A stretch of DNA of 22,708 bases from an uncultured Bacilli bacterium (GTDB lineage Bacteria > Bacillota_I > Bacilli_A > RF39 > UBA660): NCBI GenBank assembly GCA_910586425.1, contig CAJUHL010000025.1, positions 1-22,708 of the forward strand, in the 5' to 3' direction. Below the pieces are notes generated by a model, which was given only the letters and a program-made list of their open reading frames with translations, was not told the origin of the DNA and made no database searches. Positions 1-7,288 of this stretch are shown here, one piece after another. The position numbers and the translations under genes are program-made. Positions within the stretch are counted from its first letter, which is position 1. Each line of letters opens with the position of its first letter.

Positions 1-377
1 TTTTAGAACAAGTTGGCATAATCAATGGTAAGATTACTGAAATTGAAAATCAAATGATTCAGATAAATGAAAAAATAAATGAAATACAGATGAATGGCGA
101 TTTCAAAAATGTGTCTTCTAGATGGATACAAGTTGAAATTACAACAACAAATATAGCTACTGATGGTTACTACTATGCATCTTTATCATATTCATCAATC
201 CCTGTTTTAGATGGAACTAAAAGAATCGCTATATTTCCAATTGGGGCTTTTTTGAAATCCAATAGCAACGTACCTGTTATAGTAAATTCTTGGATGAATG
301 CGTATGTCAAAATTTGGGGAAAATATGCAGAGGCACCATATATCGTATATTTGCAGGAACTTTATGTGTCGGAATAA
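1..377 (+). CDS. C-terminal part of a phage-tail-like / hypothetical protein (5' end outside window)
   Basis: The reading frame is open from the window edge (codons in phase with base 3) to a TAA at 375-377, so the gene starts upstream and the first ATG at 54 is probably internal. The visible part begins with a heptad-like stretch rich in I, N, E and K (about 25 residues, likely coiled coil). It continues as a polar beta-rich segment with many T, S and Y and no membrane helix or signal peptide. That layout, a coiled coil followed by a compact beta domain, resembles the ends of phage tail or fibre proteins, but no diagnostic motif is visible. It converges on rodA with only 6 bp between the stops. 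Function is unassigned; the phage link is an inference from composition. Confidence 0.5.
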   Translation, partial: LEQVGIINGKITEIENQMIQINEKINEIQMNGDFKNVSSRWIQVEITTTNIATDGYYYASLSYSSIPVLDGTKRIAIFPIGAFLKSNSNVPVIVNSWMNAYVKIWGKYAEAPYIVYLQELYVSE

Positions 378-383
378 GTGAGT

Positions 384-1517
384 TTACTTATTTGTATACT
401 TCATACTTTCATTTGAAATATCAAAAATAATCCCTGTCATTATCATGTAACTGAGTAAACTAGAACCTCCATAACTAATGTAAGGCAGCGTAATCCCTGT
501 AATTGGCATAATCCCATAAGTCATTCCGATATTTTGAAATTGTTGATATATCAACATCCCCACGATCCCACCAATGATATATTTTTGAACATTGGAATTT
601 GTTTTAATGGCAGTAATGATTAAACGAATATCGAACAAGAGAATAATTGATAGAAATAAAAATGATCCAATAAAACCAAAGTTACTTGCAAATACAGCAA
701 AAATGAAATCTGTTTGAGGTTCTGGAAAATAAATCGGGGTATGATGAAATCCATGGCCAAAAAGGCCTCCAGATCCAATTGCAGTCATACCATACTGTAA
801 TTGGAATCCTGATCCGTTGGACCAATCCAGTAAACGATCGACTCTTAAAAAGAAACTTGTTCCAAAAAGGCGAATGAACAATTCTTGATTCTGAAAATAG
901 ATGATTAGAACACTTCCAATCGTTATGGCTAAAAGGGCAAATAGTATAATAAACCATCGATATCGAATTCCTGAGATAAACAACATGCAAATTGTAATTA
1001 ATAAATAAATTAAGACAACCCCAGTATCTGGCTGTAAAAAAGTTAGAATACTTGGAATTAGTACAATTATTCCAACTTTGCATAAAAATAGAAATTCTTC
1101 AAAAACGGTTGGATTGGAATGTTTGTCATGAAATTTTTGAATTTGTTGGGCAATCAGTAAAATTAAAATAATTTTCATAAATTCACTTGGTTGAATGGTT
1201 CCAACGCCAGGAAGAGCATACCAACATTTTGCTTCATTGATTTCCTTCCCAAAGAAAAATAAACCAATTAAAGATAGAATGCCAATGATATAAAAAAACC
1301 AAGCTTTCTTAATTAAAAAGGTGTTTCCAATTCTTAAAATAATGTAGGCAAGGATAAAACCAACTATATACCAAAGAAATTGTTTGAAGGCTAGATCTTG
1401 CATAGTATCTGGGAGTAGTGCTTGGGCACTATAGATAGATGCAACACTGATGATTGAAAATAGTATCATAGGAATGACCAAAAATATATCGATACGATAT
1501 TTTGCTATTTTATACAT
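384..1517 (-). CDS. rodA: RodA/FtsW-family SEDS peptidoglycan polymerase
   Basis: Polytopic SEDS protein of about 377 aa with roughly ten hydrophobic helices. SEDS proteins polymerise lipid II glycan strands together with a class B PBP. Family hallmarks visible are IQPSEFMKI near residue 110, the LQPDTG loop with its conserved Asp, a PEPQTDFIFA segment, and GITLPYISYGGSSLLSYM near the C-terminus. These fit the elongation-type RodA slightly better than FtsW. The ATG at 1517 is preferred over a GTG at 1526 because AGGTG lies 6 nt upstream of it. The gene is divergent from the EIIB-like gene at 1654. The rodA assignment rather than ftsW is likely but not certain. Confidence 0.88.
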   Translation of the reverse strand: MYKIAKYRIDIFLVIPMILFSIISVASIYSAQALLPDTMQDLAFKQFLWYIVGFILAYIILRIGNTFLIKKAWFFYIIGILSLIGLFFFGKEINEAKCWYALPGVGTIQPSEFMKIILILLIAQQIQKFHDKHSNPTVFEEFLFLCKVGIIVLIPSILTFLQPDTGVVLIYLLITICMLFISGIRYRWFIILFALLAITIGSVLIIYFQNQELFIRLFGTSFFLRVDRLLDWSNGSGFQLQYGMTAIGSGGLFGHGFHHTPIYFPEPQTDFIFAVFASNFGFIGSFLFLSIILLFDIRLIITAIKTNSNVQKYIIGGIVGMLIYQQFQNIGMTYGIMPITGITLPYISYGGSSLLSYMIMTGIIFDISNESMKYTNK

Positions 1518-1578
1518 ATGAATCACCTTTTTTTCATCTTACCGCAAAATAAAATGAACTACAAATGAATTCGGTTGA

Positions 1579-1587
1579 TTCGACAAA
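1579..1587 (-). promoter_or_regulatory. Candidate Spo0A box
   Basis: TTCGACAAA here is the exact reverse complement of the 0A-box consensus TTTGTCRAA. It lies in the divergent spacer between rodA and the EIIB-like gene. A single 9-bp match in AT-rich DNA is weak alone, but three near-matches occur 0.5 kb downstream at 2056-2098. Confidence 0.35.
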
Positions 1588-1653
1588 ATTAGAATGAGAA
1601 AAAAAGATATTAAAATTAGAAAAAATATAGTATAATAAATACAGGTGATAAAA

Positions 1654-1968
1654 TTGGGAAATATACAGTATTTAGTAATTATTTTAATTTTAATTTTAAT
1701 CGCACTTGCGATTTCTAAATCAATGCGAAAAGATATTAAAATTGAAATGAATAAATTGGTAACCAGTTTGGGTGGAAAAGATAATATTTTAAATTATGAG
1801 GTGAATAAATCTAGGTTTATTGTAACCCTCAAAAATGTGGATATTGTAAATAAAGAGGCCATTCAAAAAATGGGTGCCAAAGGAATTGTTGAAATTGATC
1901 ATCAACTTAAAATTATTTTAGGGGATGAAGCACGTCAACTCAAAAAACAAATTGATGAGTTAAAATAA
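1654..1968 (+). CDS. Membrane-anchored PTS EIIB-like protein lacking the catalytic cysteine
   Basis: Small protein of about 104 aa. One N-terminal transmembrane helix (about residues 4-22, rich in I and L) is followed by a domain that follows the glucose-family PTS EIIB pattern: LVTSLGGKDNI, then SRFIVTLKN, then MGAKGIVEI and a final ILGDEARQLKKQI. In true EIIB this domain carries the phosphoryl group on a Cys in the NxxNCxTRLR loop. Here the aligned segment reads NYEVNKSRF and has no Cys, so phosphotransfer is unlikely and a structural or regulatory role is inferred. TTG at 1654 is chosen because AGGTG (1643-1647) lies 6 nt upstream; GTG at 1645 would overlap that site. A TATAAT at 1631-1636 precedes it without a convincing -35. 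A terminator follows directly. Confidence 0.75.
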   Translation: MGNIQYLVIILILILIALAISKSMRKDIKIEMNKLVTSLGGKDNILNYEVNKSRFIVTLKNVDIVNKEAIQKMGAKGIVEIDHQLKIILGDEARQLKKQIDELK

Positions 1969-1970
1969 TA

Positions 1971-2035
1971 AAAAACGATAGATGGTAAAAGGATATTAAC
2001 CTAGTTGGAAATCCCAAAAACCATATCGTTTTTTT
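1971..2035 (+). terminator. Intrinsic terminator with long branched stem
   Basis: The outer arms AAAAACGAT (1971-1979) and ATCGTTTTT (2025-2033) pair. They continue as ATGGT (1982-1986) with ACCAT (2020-2024), and an inner GGAT/ATCC pair closes part of the long 33-nt loop. The stem ends in seven T residues. It separates the EIIB-like gene from the kinase. Confidence 0.75.
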
Positions 2036-2054
2036 ATTTATAAGATGGTTCAAA

Positions 2055-2098
2055 TTTCGACAAGTTTCGACAAGCAAAAAATGTACAATTTTGTCGAG
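2055..2098. promoter_or_regulatory. Tandem Spo0A-box-like sites upstream of sensor kinase
   Basis: TTTCGACAAG occurs twice back to back (2055-2064 and 2065-2074). On the minus strand each reads CTTGTCGAA, one base off the 0A-box consensus TTTGTCRAA. A third site in the opposite orientation, TTTGTCGAG, lies at 2090-2098 and touches the Shine-Dalgarno of the kinase gene. CGACAA and TTGTCG therefore face each other across about 20 bp. The repeat is seen directly; binding by Spo0A is inferred. Confidence 0.5.
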
Positions 2099-2106
2099 GT
2101 GAGAGA

Positions 2107-3360
2107 ATGGATTTATTTGAAACCATTATGATTAACGTTATTTTCATCATTTTTCCACTTGTGTTTTGTTTGTTGTATCAATCTTATAATCAAACAATGA
2201 ATAAAGAAAAAGGGGACTTGTTTTTAGACTTTGCCCTAATTACTTCTTTTTATCTTATTGTAAGATTTGGACTCAAAATGTCGTTACATCCCCCAATTCT
2301 ACTTTTTCATATTCCATTAATACTTGCTTATTTAAAAAATCGCAAGGCAAATGTTATTTTATTATCTGTATGCATTATTGTTTATTACAATCGTTGTTTG
2401 AATGTACCATGGCCATTTTTGATAATAGAATATAGCCTTTATTATGGAATTTATCAAATATGGAATTATAAGAAATGGAATGTTTCTGCCCTCATTAATC
2501 TGTTATTAATTGGAAAAAGTATCGGTATTGCAATTATGATATGGTTTCTTTTAGATACTTGGATAGTGCCTATTTTAGAATATTTTATTATCAACTTTTC
2601 ATTTATTGTCATAACAAAATTTACCATTTACCTATTTGAACGTGCTGAAGAAGTTTTGTCTCTTCGTTTGAAATTAAAACAATTTGAAAAAGAAAAAAAG
2701 TTAAGAGAATCTCTATTTAAAATTACACACGAGATTAAAAATCCAATTGCTGTATGTAAAGGGTATTTGGATATGTTTGATACAAACAATATTACACATA
2801 GTCAAAAATATATACCTATTATAAAAGATGAAATTGCACGGGTTCTTATTTTATTAGAAGATTTCTTATCCATTCATAAAATTAAAATAGAAAAAGAAAT
2901 TATGGATGTTAATTTGTTATTAGATAGTATTTATCAAAATTTTGTACCTATTTTAGAAAACCGAAATATAAAAGCAACATTTGAAATCGGGGAAGATGAA
3001 ATTTTTATGATGGGAGACTATAATCGTTTGTCACAAGTGTTAATCAATGTGATTAAAAATAGCATAGAAGCAATTCCAAATCATAAAAAAGGATACATAA
3101 ACGTTTTTTTAGAAGAAGATCCTACACATTTAAAAATCATAGTAAAAGACAATGGAAAAGGGATGACCAAAGAGGAGATGGCTAAAATTAAGGAACCATT
3201 TTTTACCACTAAAGAAAAAGGAACTGGGTTAGGTGTTTATCTTTCCGATGAAATCATAAAAGAACATGGAGGTACCATACAATATATATCAGAAGAAGGA
3301 AATGGAACTACTGTTGTCATTACTTTTCCAAGAAAACAAAGTGAATTTAATATGGTTTAA
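2107..3360 (+). CDS. KinB-like membrane sensor histidine kinase
   Basis: A 417-aa kinase. The N-terminal ~175 residues form about six hydrophobic helices with short loops and no PAS or HAMP domain. A short charged linker (about 183-205) leads to the HisKA helix. The phospho-accepting His208 is in the H-box THEIKNPIAV. The HATPase domain shows the N-box LINVIKNSIEAI, G1 VKDNGKGM, F-box PFFTTKEKG and G2 GTGLGVYLS. This layout matches the KinB-type sporulation kinases, which feed the Spo0F/Spo0B/Spo0A relay. No response-regulator gene is adjacent (orphan), as is usual for phosphorelay kinases. The ATG at 2107 sits 5 nt after AGGTG. Tandem Spo0A-like boxes upstream suggest feedback control. The sporulation role is inferred; the kinase call is firm. 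Confidence 0.9.
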   Translation: MDLFETIMINVIFIIFPLVFCLLYQSYNQTMNKEKGDLFLDFALITSFYLIVRFGLKMSLHPPILLFHIPLILAYLKNRKANVILLSVCIIVYYNRCLNVPWPFLIIEYSLYYGIYQIWNYKKWNVSALINLLLIGKSIGIAIMIWFLLDTWIVPILEYFIINFSFIVITKFTIYLFERAEEVLSLRLKLKQFEKEKKLRESLFKITHEIKNPIAVCKGYLDMFDTNNITHSQKYIPIIKDEIARVLILLEDFLSIHKIKIEKEIMDVNLLLDSIYQNFVPILENRNIKATFEIGEDEIFMMGDYNRLSQVLINVIKNSIEAIPNHKKGYINVFLEEDPTHLKIIVKDNGKGMTKEEMAKIKEPFFTTKEKGTGLGVYLSDEIIKEHGGTIQYISEEGNGTTVVITFPRKQSEFNMV

Positions 3361-3442
3361 AAGAAAAAGCAAAAGCATAATATTGATTGACAAATTTCTT
3401 TTTTTTTGAGAGAATATGTATATAAGAATTGAGGTGGTTTGT

Positions 3443-3766
3443 ATGTATCAAGAGAGAATTTTACTAACTGGCAAAGATATTTTAGAAAAGGAATTTAAAA
3501 TAGATACAAGAGGATATCGACCACAAGAAGTAGATAAATTTTTGGATGTCATTATTCGTGATTATGAAGAATTTATGATTATTATCAAAGAAATCGAAAG
3601 TGAAAAAAAAGAATTGATTGAAGACAATATTAAATTAAAACAAGAAATTCGTAATTTAAGAACTAAATTGCAAGTACTTTCTGAAGAATCTGGTGGCGAA
3701 GTATCAAACGCAGATTTATTAAGAAGATTATCTAATTTGGAAAAAATTATCTATGGAAAAGAATAA
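3443..3766 (+). CDS. gpsB: GpsB, cell-division/elongation coordinator (DivIVA family)
   Basis: A 107-aa protein with the DivIVA-type N-terminal domain: ILEKEFK, then RGYRPQEVDKFLDVIIRDYEEF, followed by a coiled coil (about residues 45-80) and a short C-terminal helix ending LEKIIYGKE, typical of GpsB. GpsB is a membrane-curvature-associated adaptor that docks penicillin-binding proteins at the septum and side wall. The ATG at 3443 follows GAGGTGG with good spacing; the upstream in-frame ATG at 3416 would put that site inside the gene. Its stop codon overlaps the first base pairs of rnpB, so the two are probably co-transcribed or overlap at the promoter. gpsB next to rnpB is a common order in Bacilli. 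Confidence 0.9.
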   Translation: MYQERILLTGKDILEKEFKIDTRGYRPQEVDKFLDVIIRDYEEFMIIIKEIESEKKELIEDNIKLKQEIRNLRTKLQVLSEESGGEVSNADLLRRLSNLEKIIYGKE

Positions 3767-4120
3767 TATTTAGACAAACGCTGCATTCATTTGTAATGTA
3801 GAGGAAAGTCCATGCTCGCACAATCTGTGATGATTGTAGTGTTCGTGTAGGGGGAAGACATAACCCCTAGTAGAGAAATCTAACGGCTCACGAAATTACC
3901 TAAGTCTTAAAAGATATGGTTAAAGTAGGTATAAAAGTGCCATAGTGACGAAGAAATCAGAAATGGTGGAAATGGAACGCGGTAAACCCCACGAGCGAGA
4001 AACCCAAATTTTGGTAGGGGAGCCTGATAAAAGAGAAACGAATCTTTTATGGGATTGATGATTCAATAGATAAATGTTTGTCGCCTAGGAATAGGAACAG
4101 AACATGGCTTATTAAATATT
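3765..4120 (+). ncRNA. rnpB: RNase P RNA (B type) with terminal terminator
   Basis: Catalytic RNA of RNase P, which trims tRNA 5' leaders. Universal segments are visible: GAGGAAAGTCCATGCTCGCA near 3812, AGTGCCATAGTGACGAAG, GTGGAACGCGGTAAACCCC, GAGCGAGAAACCCAAATTTT followed by GGTAGGGG, and AACATGGCTTAT at the 3' end. The order and wording resemble the Bacillus B-type RNA, as opposed to the more widespread A type. P1 is formed by AATATTTA (3765-3772) with TAAATATT (4113-4120). The T-run immediately after (4122-4129) makes P1 or the last helix double as terminator. The 5' end overlaps the gpsB stop codon. Confidence 0.95.
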
Positions 4121-4152
4121 ATTTTTTTTGATTTTAGAAAGTTGGTGAATAC

Positions 4153-4653
4153 TTGGAGGAAATTGGAATCGCTTTAAAAGAAGCAAGAGAAAATATTGGA
4201 CTTTCGATTGAAGAAGCAGCAAGTGATCTTAAGGTTAAGCCAAGTCAAATTGAAAGTATAGAAGCTGGAGATAAGGAGCCATTTAAAGATGTATTTGCTC
4301 TTAAGTATTTTATCCGTGATTATGCAAAATATTTAGGACTCAATTATGAAGATATGATAGATGAATTTAATGAATATTTATTTGACTATACTTCCAAAAT
4401 ATCACTAGATGATATTAAGCGTGCTAAAAAACAGATTGAAAAAAAAGAAGAAAAAGTAGACCGAATTGCGTCTCCATATACCATTGAAAGAGAGCGTAAA
4501 TGGACTATGCCGCCTTTTTTCATTTATTTGATTATGCTGATTGCCGTTATATGTGCAGTATGGTATATTGTTTCTTTATTTCATGTGGAAAAACCAAAAG
4601 AACAGGAAAATCTTGTAAGCTATAGGGAAATGGATCGAGGAATTGTACTATGA
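4153..4653 (+). CDS. RodZ-like helix-turn-helix membrane protein
   Basis: A 166-aa protein. The N-terminal HTH_25/XRE-like domain (about 1-70: GIALKEARENIGLSIEEAA, then LKVKPSQIESIEAGD and KYFIRDYAKYLGLNYEDM) is followed by a charged linker, one transmembrane helix (about 120-141) and a short external tail. This is the RodZ plan; RodZ links MreB filaments to the elongation machinery. The usual C-terminal beta domain is missing, making this a short version. Start is TTG at 4153 (GGTG a few bases upstream); no in-frame ATG fits. It overlaps pgsA by 4 bp (ATGA), the classic rodZ-pgsA-recA order of Bacillota. Confidence 0.8.
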   Translation: MEEIGIALKEARENIGLSIEEAASDLKVKPSQIESIEAGDKEPFKDVFALKYFIRDYAKYLGLNYEDMIDEFNEYLFDYTSKISLDDIKRAKKQIEKKEEKVDRIASPYTIERERKWTMPPFFIYLIMLIAVICAVWYIVSLFHVEKPKEQENLVSYREMDRGIVL

Positions 4654-5264
4654 ATTTACCAAATAAAATTACCATCAGTCGTATTATTTTATCATTAATG
4701 ATTATCGCACTTTTGCTATTTCCATTAGATGCATCAGGGCTTTCCTTGCCAAAATTATTCATCAATGAATCCATTGTAGTTGATATAAAATATATATTAG
4801 CAGGCTTTTTATTTATTATTGCTTCTTTAACAGATTATCTAGATGGCTATCTAGCACGTAAAAAGCATTTAGTGACTGATTTTGGTAAAATGATGGATGC
4901 GATTGCCGATAAAATTCTTGTCAATTCAGTATTGGTCATTCTATCCGCTAATGGTTTTATATCGCCTATTATCCCAGTAGTTATCATCATCCGTGATAGT
5001 GTAGTTAATTCGATTAAAATGCTTGCAGGTAATAAAGGTAAAGTCGTTGCAGCAATTAAATCAGGAAAAGTGAAAACAGCCTGTTTGATGACTGGAATTG
5101 TACTTACCTTATTCTACAACTTACCATTCGAGTTATGGAATTTTAAAGTATCGGATGCCTTGTTAATTGTAGCAGCCGTTTTATCTGTTATCTCTGCAAT
5201 GCAATATTACTATATGAATCGGGAATTGTTATTAAAAGAAAAAAAGGAAATTCTAGAAAACTAG
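4650..5264 (+). CDS. pgsA: CDP-diacylglycerol-glycerol-3-phosphate 3-phosphatidyltransferase
   Basis: A 204-aa membrane enzyme that makes phosphatidylglycerol-phosphate from CDP-diacylglycerol and glycerol-3-phosphate. It has the CDP-alcohol phosphotransferase signature D-x2-DG-x2-AR-x8-G-x3-D-x3-D (DYLDGYLARKKHLVTDFGKM followed by MDAIADK, about residues 64-90). Several hydrophobic helices surround it, and it starts NLPNKITISRI as PgsA does. Its ATG overlaps the RodZ-like stop, indicating translational coupling. A terminator hairpin overlaps its stop codon, so recA is expressed from its own promoter. Confidence 0.93.
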   Translation: MNLPNKITISRIILSLMIIALLLFPLDASGLSLPKLFINESIVVDIKYILAGFLFIIASLTDYLDGYLARKKHLVTDFGKMMDAIADKILVNSVLVILSANGFISPIIPVVIIIRDSVVNSIKMLAGNKGKVVAAIKSGKVKTACLMTGIVLTLFYNLPFELWNFKVSDALLIVAAVLSVISAMQYYYMNRELLLKEKKEILEN

Positions 5265-5274
5265 AATTTTTATT
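5248..5274 (+). terminator. Intrinsic terminator after pgsA
   Basis: AAATTCTAG (5248-5256) pairs with CTAGAATTT (5261-5269) around an AAAA loop and is followed by T residues. The 5' arm lies in the last codons of pgsA. Confidence 0.8.
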
Positions 5275-5340
5275 ATGTAAAAAATAAATATTGATATAGT
5301 AGAAATGGCCTATTTGCTCTAAATAGATTGCAAAAACAAT

Positions 5341-5354
5341 CAAACAAATGTTCG
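5341..5354. promoter_or_regulatory. LexA (SOS/DinR) box upstream of recA
   Basis: CAAACAAATGTTCG matches the Gram-positive SOS consensus CGAACRNRYGTTYG at 13 of 14 positions (A for G at position 2). It ends 9 bp before the recA -35, a repressor-compatible position. Confidence 0.75.
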
Positions 5355-5363
5355 TAAAAAGTC

Positions 5364-5392
5364 TTGACAAGTGTTATTTTGTATTATATAAT
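5364..5392 (+). promoter_or_regulatory. recA promoter, TTGACA-17-TATAAT
   Basis: Consensus -35 TTGACA (5364-5369) and -10 TATAAT (5387-5392) with exactly 17 bp between. Transcription should start near 5399, about 23 nt before the recA ATG, with AAGGAGG in the short leader. Confidence 0.9.
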
Positions 5393-5421
5393 AGGCATGT
5401 AAATATTAAGGAGGAAATTAA

Positions 5422-6459
5422 ATGGTGAAATCATCAGGAGATAAAACATTAGAACAAGTATTAGCAAATATAGAAAAACAATTTGGAAAAGGATCTGTCA
5501 TGAAGTTGGGTGACAATGAACATAGAGAAATCGATGTGATTCCTAGTGGATCATTATCATTAGATATTTGTTTGGGAATTGGAGGATATCCCAAAGGTCG
5601 TATTATTGAAATTTATGGCCCAGAATCCAGTGGTAAAACCACATTTGCGCTTCATGCGATTGCGGAAGCACAAAAATTAGGAGGAAGAGCAGCATTTATT
5701 GATGCAGAGCATTCATTGGATCCGCAATATGCGTCTAAATTGGGTGTAAATATCAATGAATTACTGTTATCACAACCAGATAATGGAGAACAAGCCTTGG
5801 AAATTTGTGAGGCATTGGTTCGTAGTGGAGCAATCAGTATTATAGTAATTGACTCTGTTGCTGCTTTGGTACCACAGGCTGAAATTGAAGGAGAAATGGG
5901 AGATAGCCATGTTGGCTTACAGGCAAGATTGATGAGTCAAGCATTGCGTAAGCTATCTGGTGTGATTAATAAAACAAACACCATTTGTATTTTTATCAAT
6001 CAATTGCGTGAAAAAGTTGGTGTTATGTTTGGTAATCCAGAAACAACTCCAGGAGGACGTGCTTTAAAATTCTATGCTTCTGTTCGTTTGGAAATTAGAC
6101 GATCAGAACAAATCAAAGATGGAACTGATATCATCGGAAATAAGACCAGTATTAAGGTTGTAAAAAATAAGATGGCCCCTCCATTCAAAAGTTGCGTGGT
6201 AGATATTATGTATGGAGAAGGAGTATCTTACGAAGGTGAAATTGTTGACCTTGCAAGTGATGCTAATGTTTTAGAAAAAAGTGGTTCTTGGTATGCATAT
6301 AAAGGCGAAAAATTAGGCCAAGGCAAAGAAAATGTGAAAGAGGTTTTAAAAACCAATACTAAATTGAAAGCAGAGTTGGAAAAACAAGTACGTGAGCATT
6401 ATGAAATTTCAAATAAAAAACAAAATGCGAATAAGGTAGAAAAAGTTGAAACTGTATAA
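5422..6459 (+). CDS. recA: RecA recombinase
   Basis: Full-length 345-aa RecA, the ATP-dependent strand-exchange protein that also triggers LexA self-cleavage. Walker A is GPESSGKTT (residues 66-74). Other hallmarks are [13 protein letters not shown], Walker [13 protein letters not shown], the L1/L2 region with [19 protein letters not shown] and [20 protein letters not shown], and [13 protein letters not shown]. The acidic/lysine-rich C-terminal tail is present. Nothing is missing. Start ATG follows AAGGAGG. It has its own promoter, LexA box and terminator, so it is a monocistronic SOS gene. Confidence 0.98.
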   Translation: MVKSSGDKTLEQVLANIEKQFGKGSVMKLGDNEHREIDVIPSGSLSLDICLGIGGYPKGRIIEIYGPESSGKTTFALHAIAEAQKLGGRAAFIDAEHSLDPQYASKLGVNINELLLSQPDNGEQALEICEALVRSGAISIIVIDSVAALVPQAEIEGEMGDSHVGLQARLMSQALRKLSGVINKTNTICIFINQLREKVGVMFGNPETTPGGRALKFYASVRLEIRRSEQIKDGTDIIGNKTSIKVVKNKMAPPFKSCVVDIMYGEGVSYEGEIVDLASDANVLEKSGSWYAYKGEKLGQGKENVKEVLKTNTKLKAELEKQVREHYEISNKKQNANKVEKVETV

Positions 6460-6461
6460 TA

Positions 6462-6498
6462 GGGTGTAGAAAGCATTTCGTTTTCACACCCTTTTTTT
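6462..6498 (+). terminator. Intrinsic terminator after recA
   Basis: GGGTGT (6462-6467) and ACACCC (6486-6491) with an extended GAAA/TTTTC stem, followed by seven T residues. Confidence 0.88.
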
Positions 6499-6541
6499 GT
6501 TTGAGAATTTATTGTATAATAGAAATGAAAAGAGTGATAAC

Positions 6542-7288
6542 ATGTACTTTCAGAATATGGTTGCCCTGATTACAGGTGCTGGAAGAGGAATTGGATCTGC
6601 AATTGCAGAAGAATTTGCATCCCATGGCTGTAATTTAATTTTAAATTATTGTACAAGTGAAAAAGAAACCAGAAAATTGCAAGAAAGACTTATGAAAGAC
6701 TATTCCATCCAAGCCCTTGCGATAAAAGCTGATATTTCACAAGAAGATGAAGTAAAACATATGATAGAGACTGCAATAGAAATATTTGGAAAAATTGATA
6801 TTTTAGTAAACAATGCAGGGATTGCGGTTGATACATTATATGAAAATAAAACAGTAGAAAATTTTCGGAAAACACTTGATGTCAATTTAATTGGAACTTT
6901 TTTAGTGAGCAAATATGTGGGAGACTTGATGTATCAAAATAAAAAAGGCGCTATTATCAATCTTGCTTCTACCAATGGCATAGACCAATACTTTCCAATG
7001 TGTTTGGATTATGATGCCTCCAAGGCTGGTGTTATTTCTTTGACTCACAATTTGGCACTTCAGTATGCGCCATATGTGAGAGTGAATGCTGTTGCCCCAG
7101 GATGGGTTGCGACTGAAAATGAAATGCGTGAATTGGATTTAGATTATATACAATCAGAACAAGAAAAAATTTATTTGAGGAGATTTGGAGAACCAAAAGA
7201 AATTGCAAAAGTCGTATCGTTTTTAGCAAGCGAAAATGCCAGTTTTGTAAATAATGCGATACTTCGTGTAGATGGAGGACAAAGATGA
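6542..7288 (+). CDS. Short-chain dehydrogenase/reductase, FabG-like
   Basis: A 248-aa NAD(P)-dependent SDR. Cofactor motif TGAGRGIG lies near the N-terminus and the structural NNAG motif follows. The catalytic Ser is in NLASTNG and the active-site Tyr/Lys pair in YDASK. The C-terminal half has VNAVAPGWVATE and the closing LRVDGG. Strand order and length match FabG-type 3-oxoacyl reductases, but no fatty-acid genes are adjacent, so the substrate is open. ATG at 6542 is chosen because the SDR fold begins there and GAGTGA precedes it; the in-frame ATG at 6497 lies inside the recA terminator. TATAAT at 6515-6520 is a likely -10. Its stop overlaps the ATG of the PLP enzyme (ATGA). Confidence 0.85.
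   Translation: MYFQNMVALITGAGRGIGSAIAEEFASHGCNLILNYCTSEKETRKLQERLMKDYSIQALAIKADISQEDEVKHMIETAIEIFGKIDILVNNAGIAVDTLYENKTVENFRKTLDVNLIGTFLVSKYVGDLMYQNKKGAIINLASTNGIDQYFPMCLDYDASKAGVISLTHNLALQYAPYVRVNAVAPGWVATENEMRELDLDYIQSEQEKIYLRRFGEPKEIAKVVSFLASENASFVNNAILRVDGGQR

Noticed and set aside
682..1083. 133-codon minus-strand ORF inside rodA
   Set aside because: Out-of-frame overlap with a clear SEDS protein; composition is that of a frame shadow.
1971..2035. Riboswitch or T-box upstream of the kinase
   Set aside because: Too short, lacks any T-box or known aptamer core, and ends in a normal T-run right after the preceding gene.
3416..3442. Upstream ATG of gpsB
   Set aside because: GAGGTGG falls inside that extension at the correct distance from the ATG at 3443, and the added residues are not GpsB-like.
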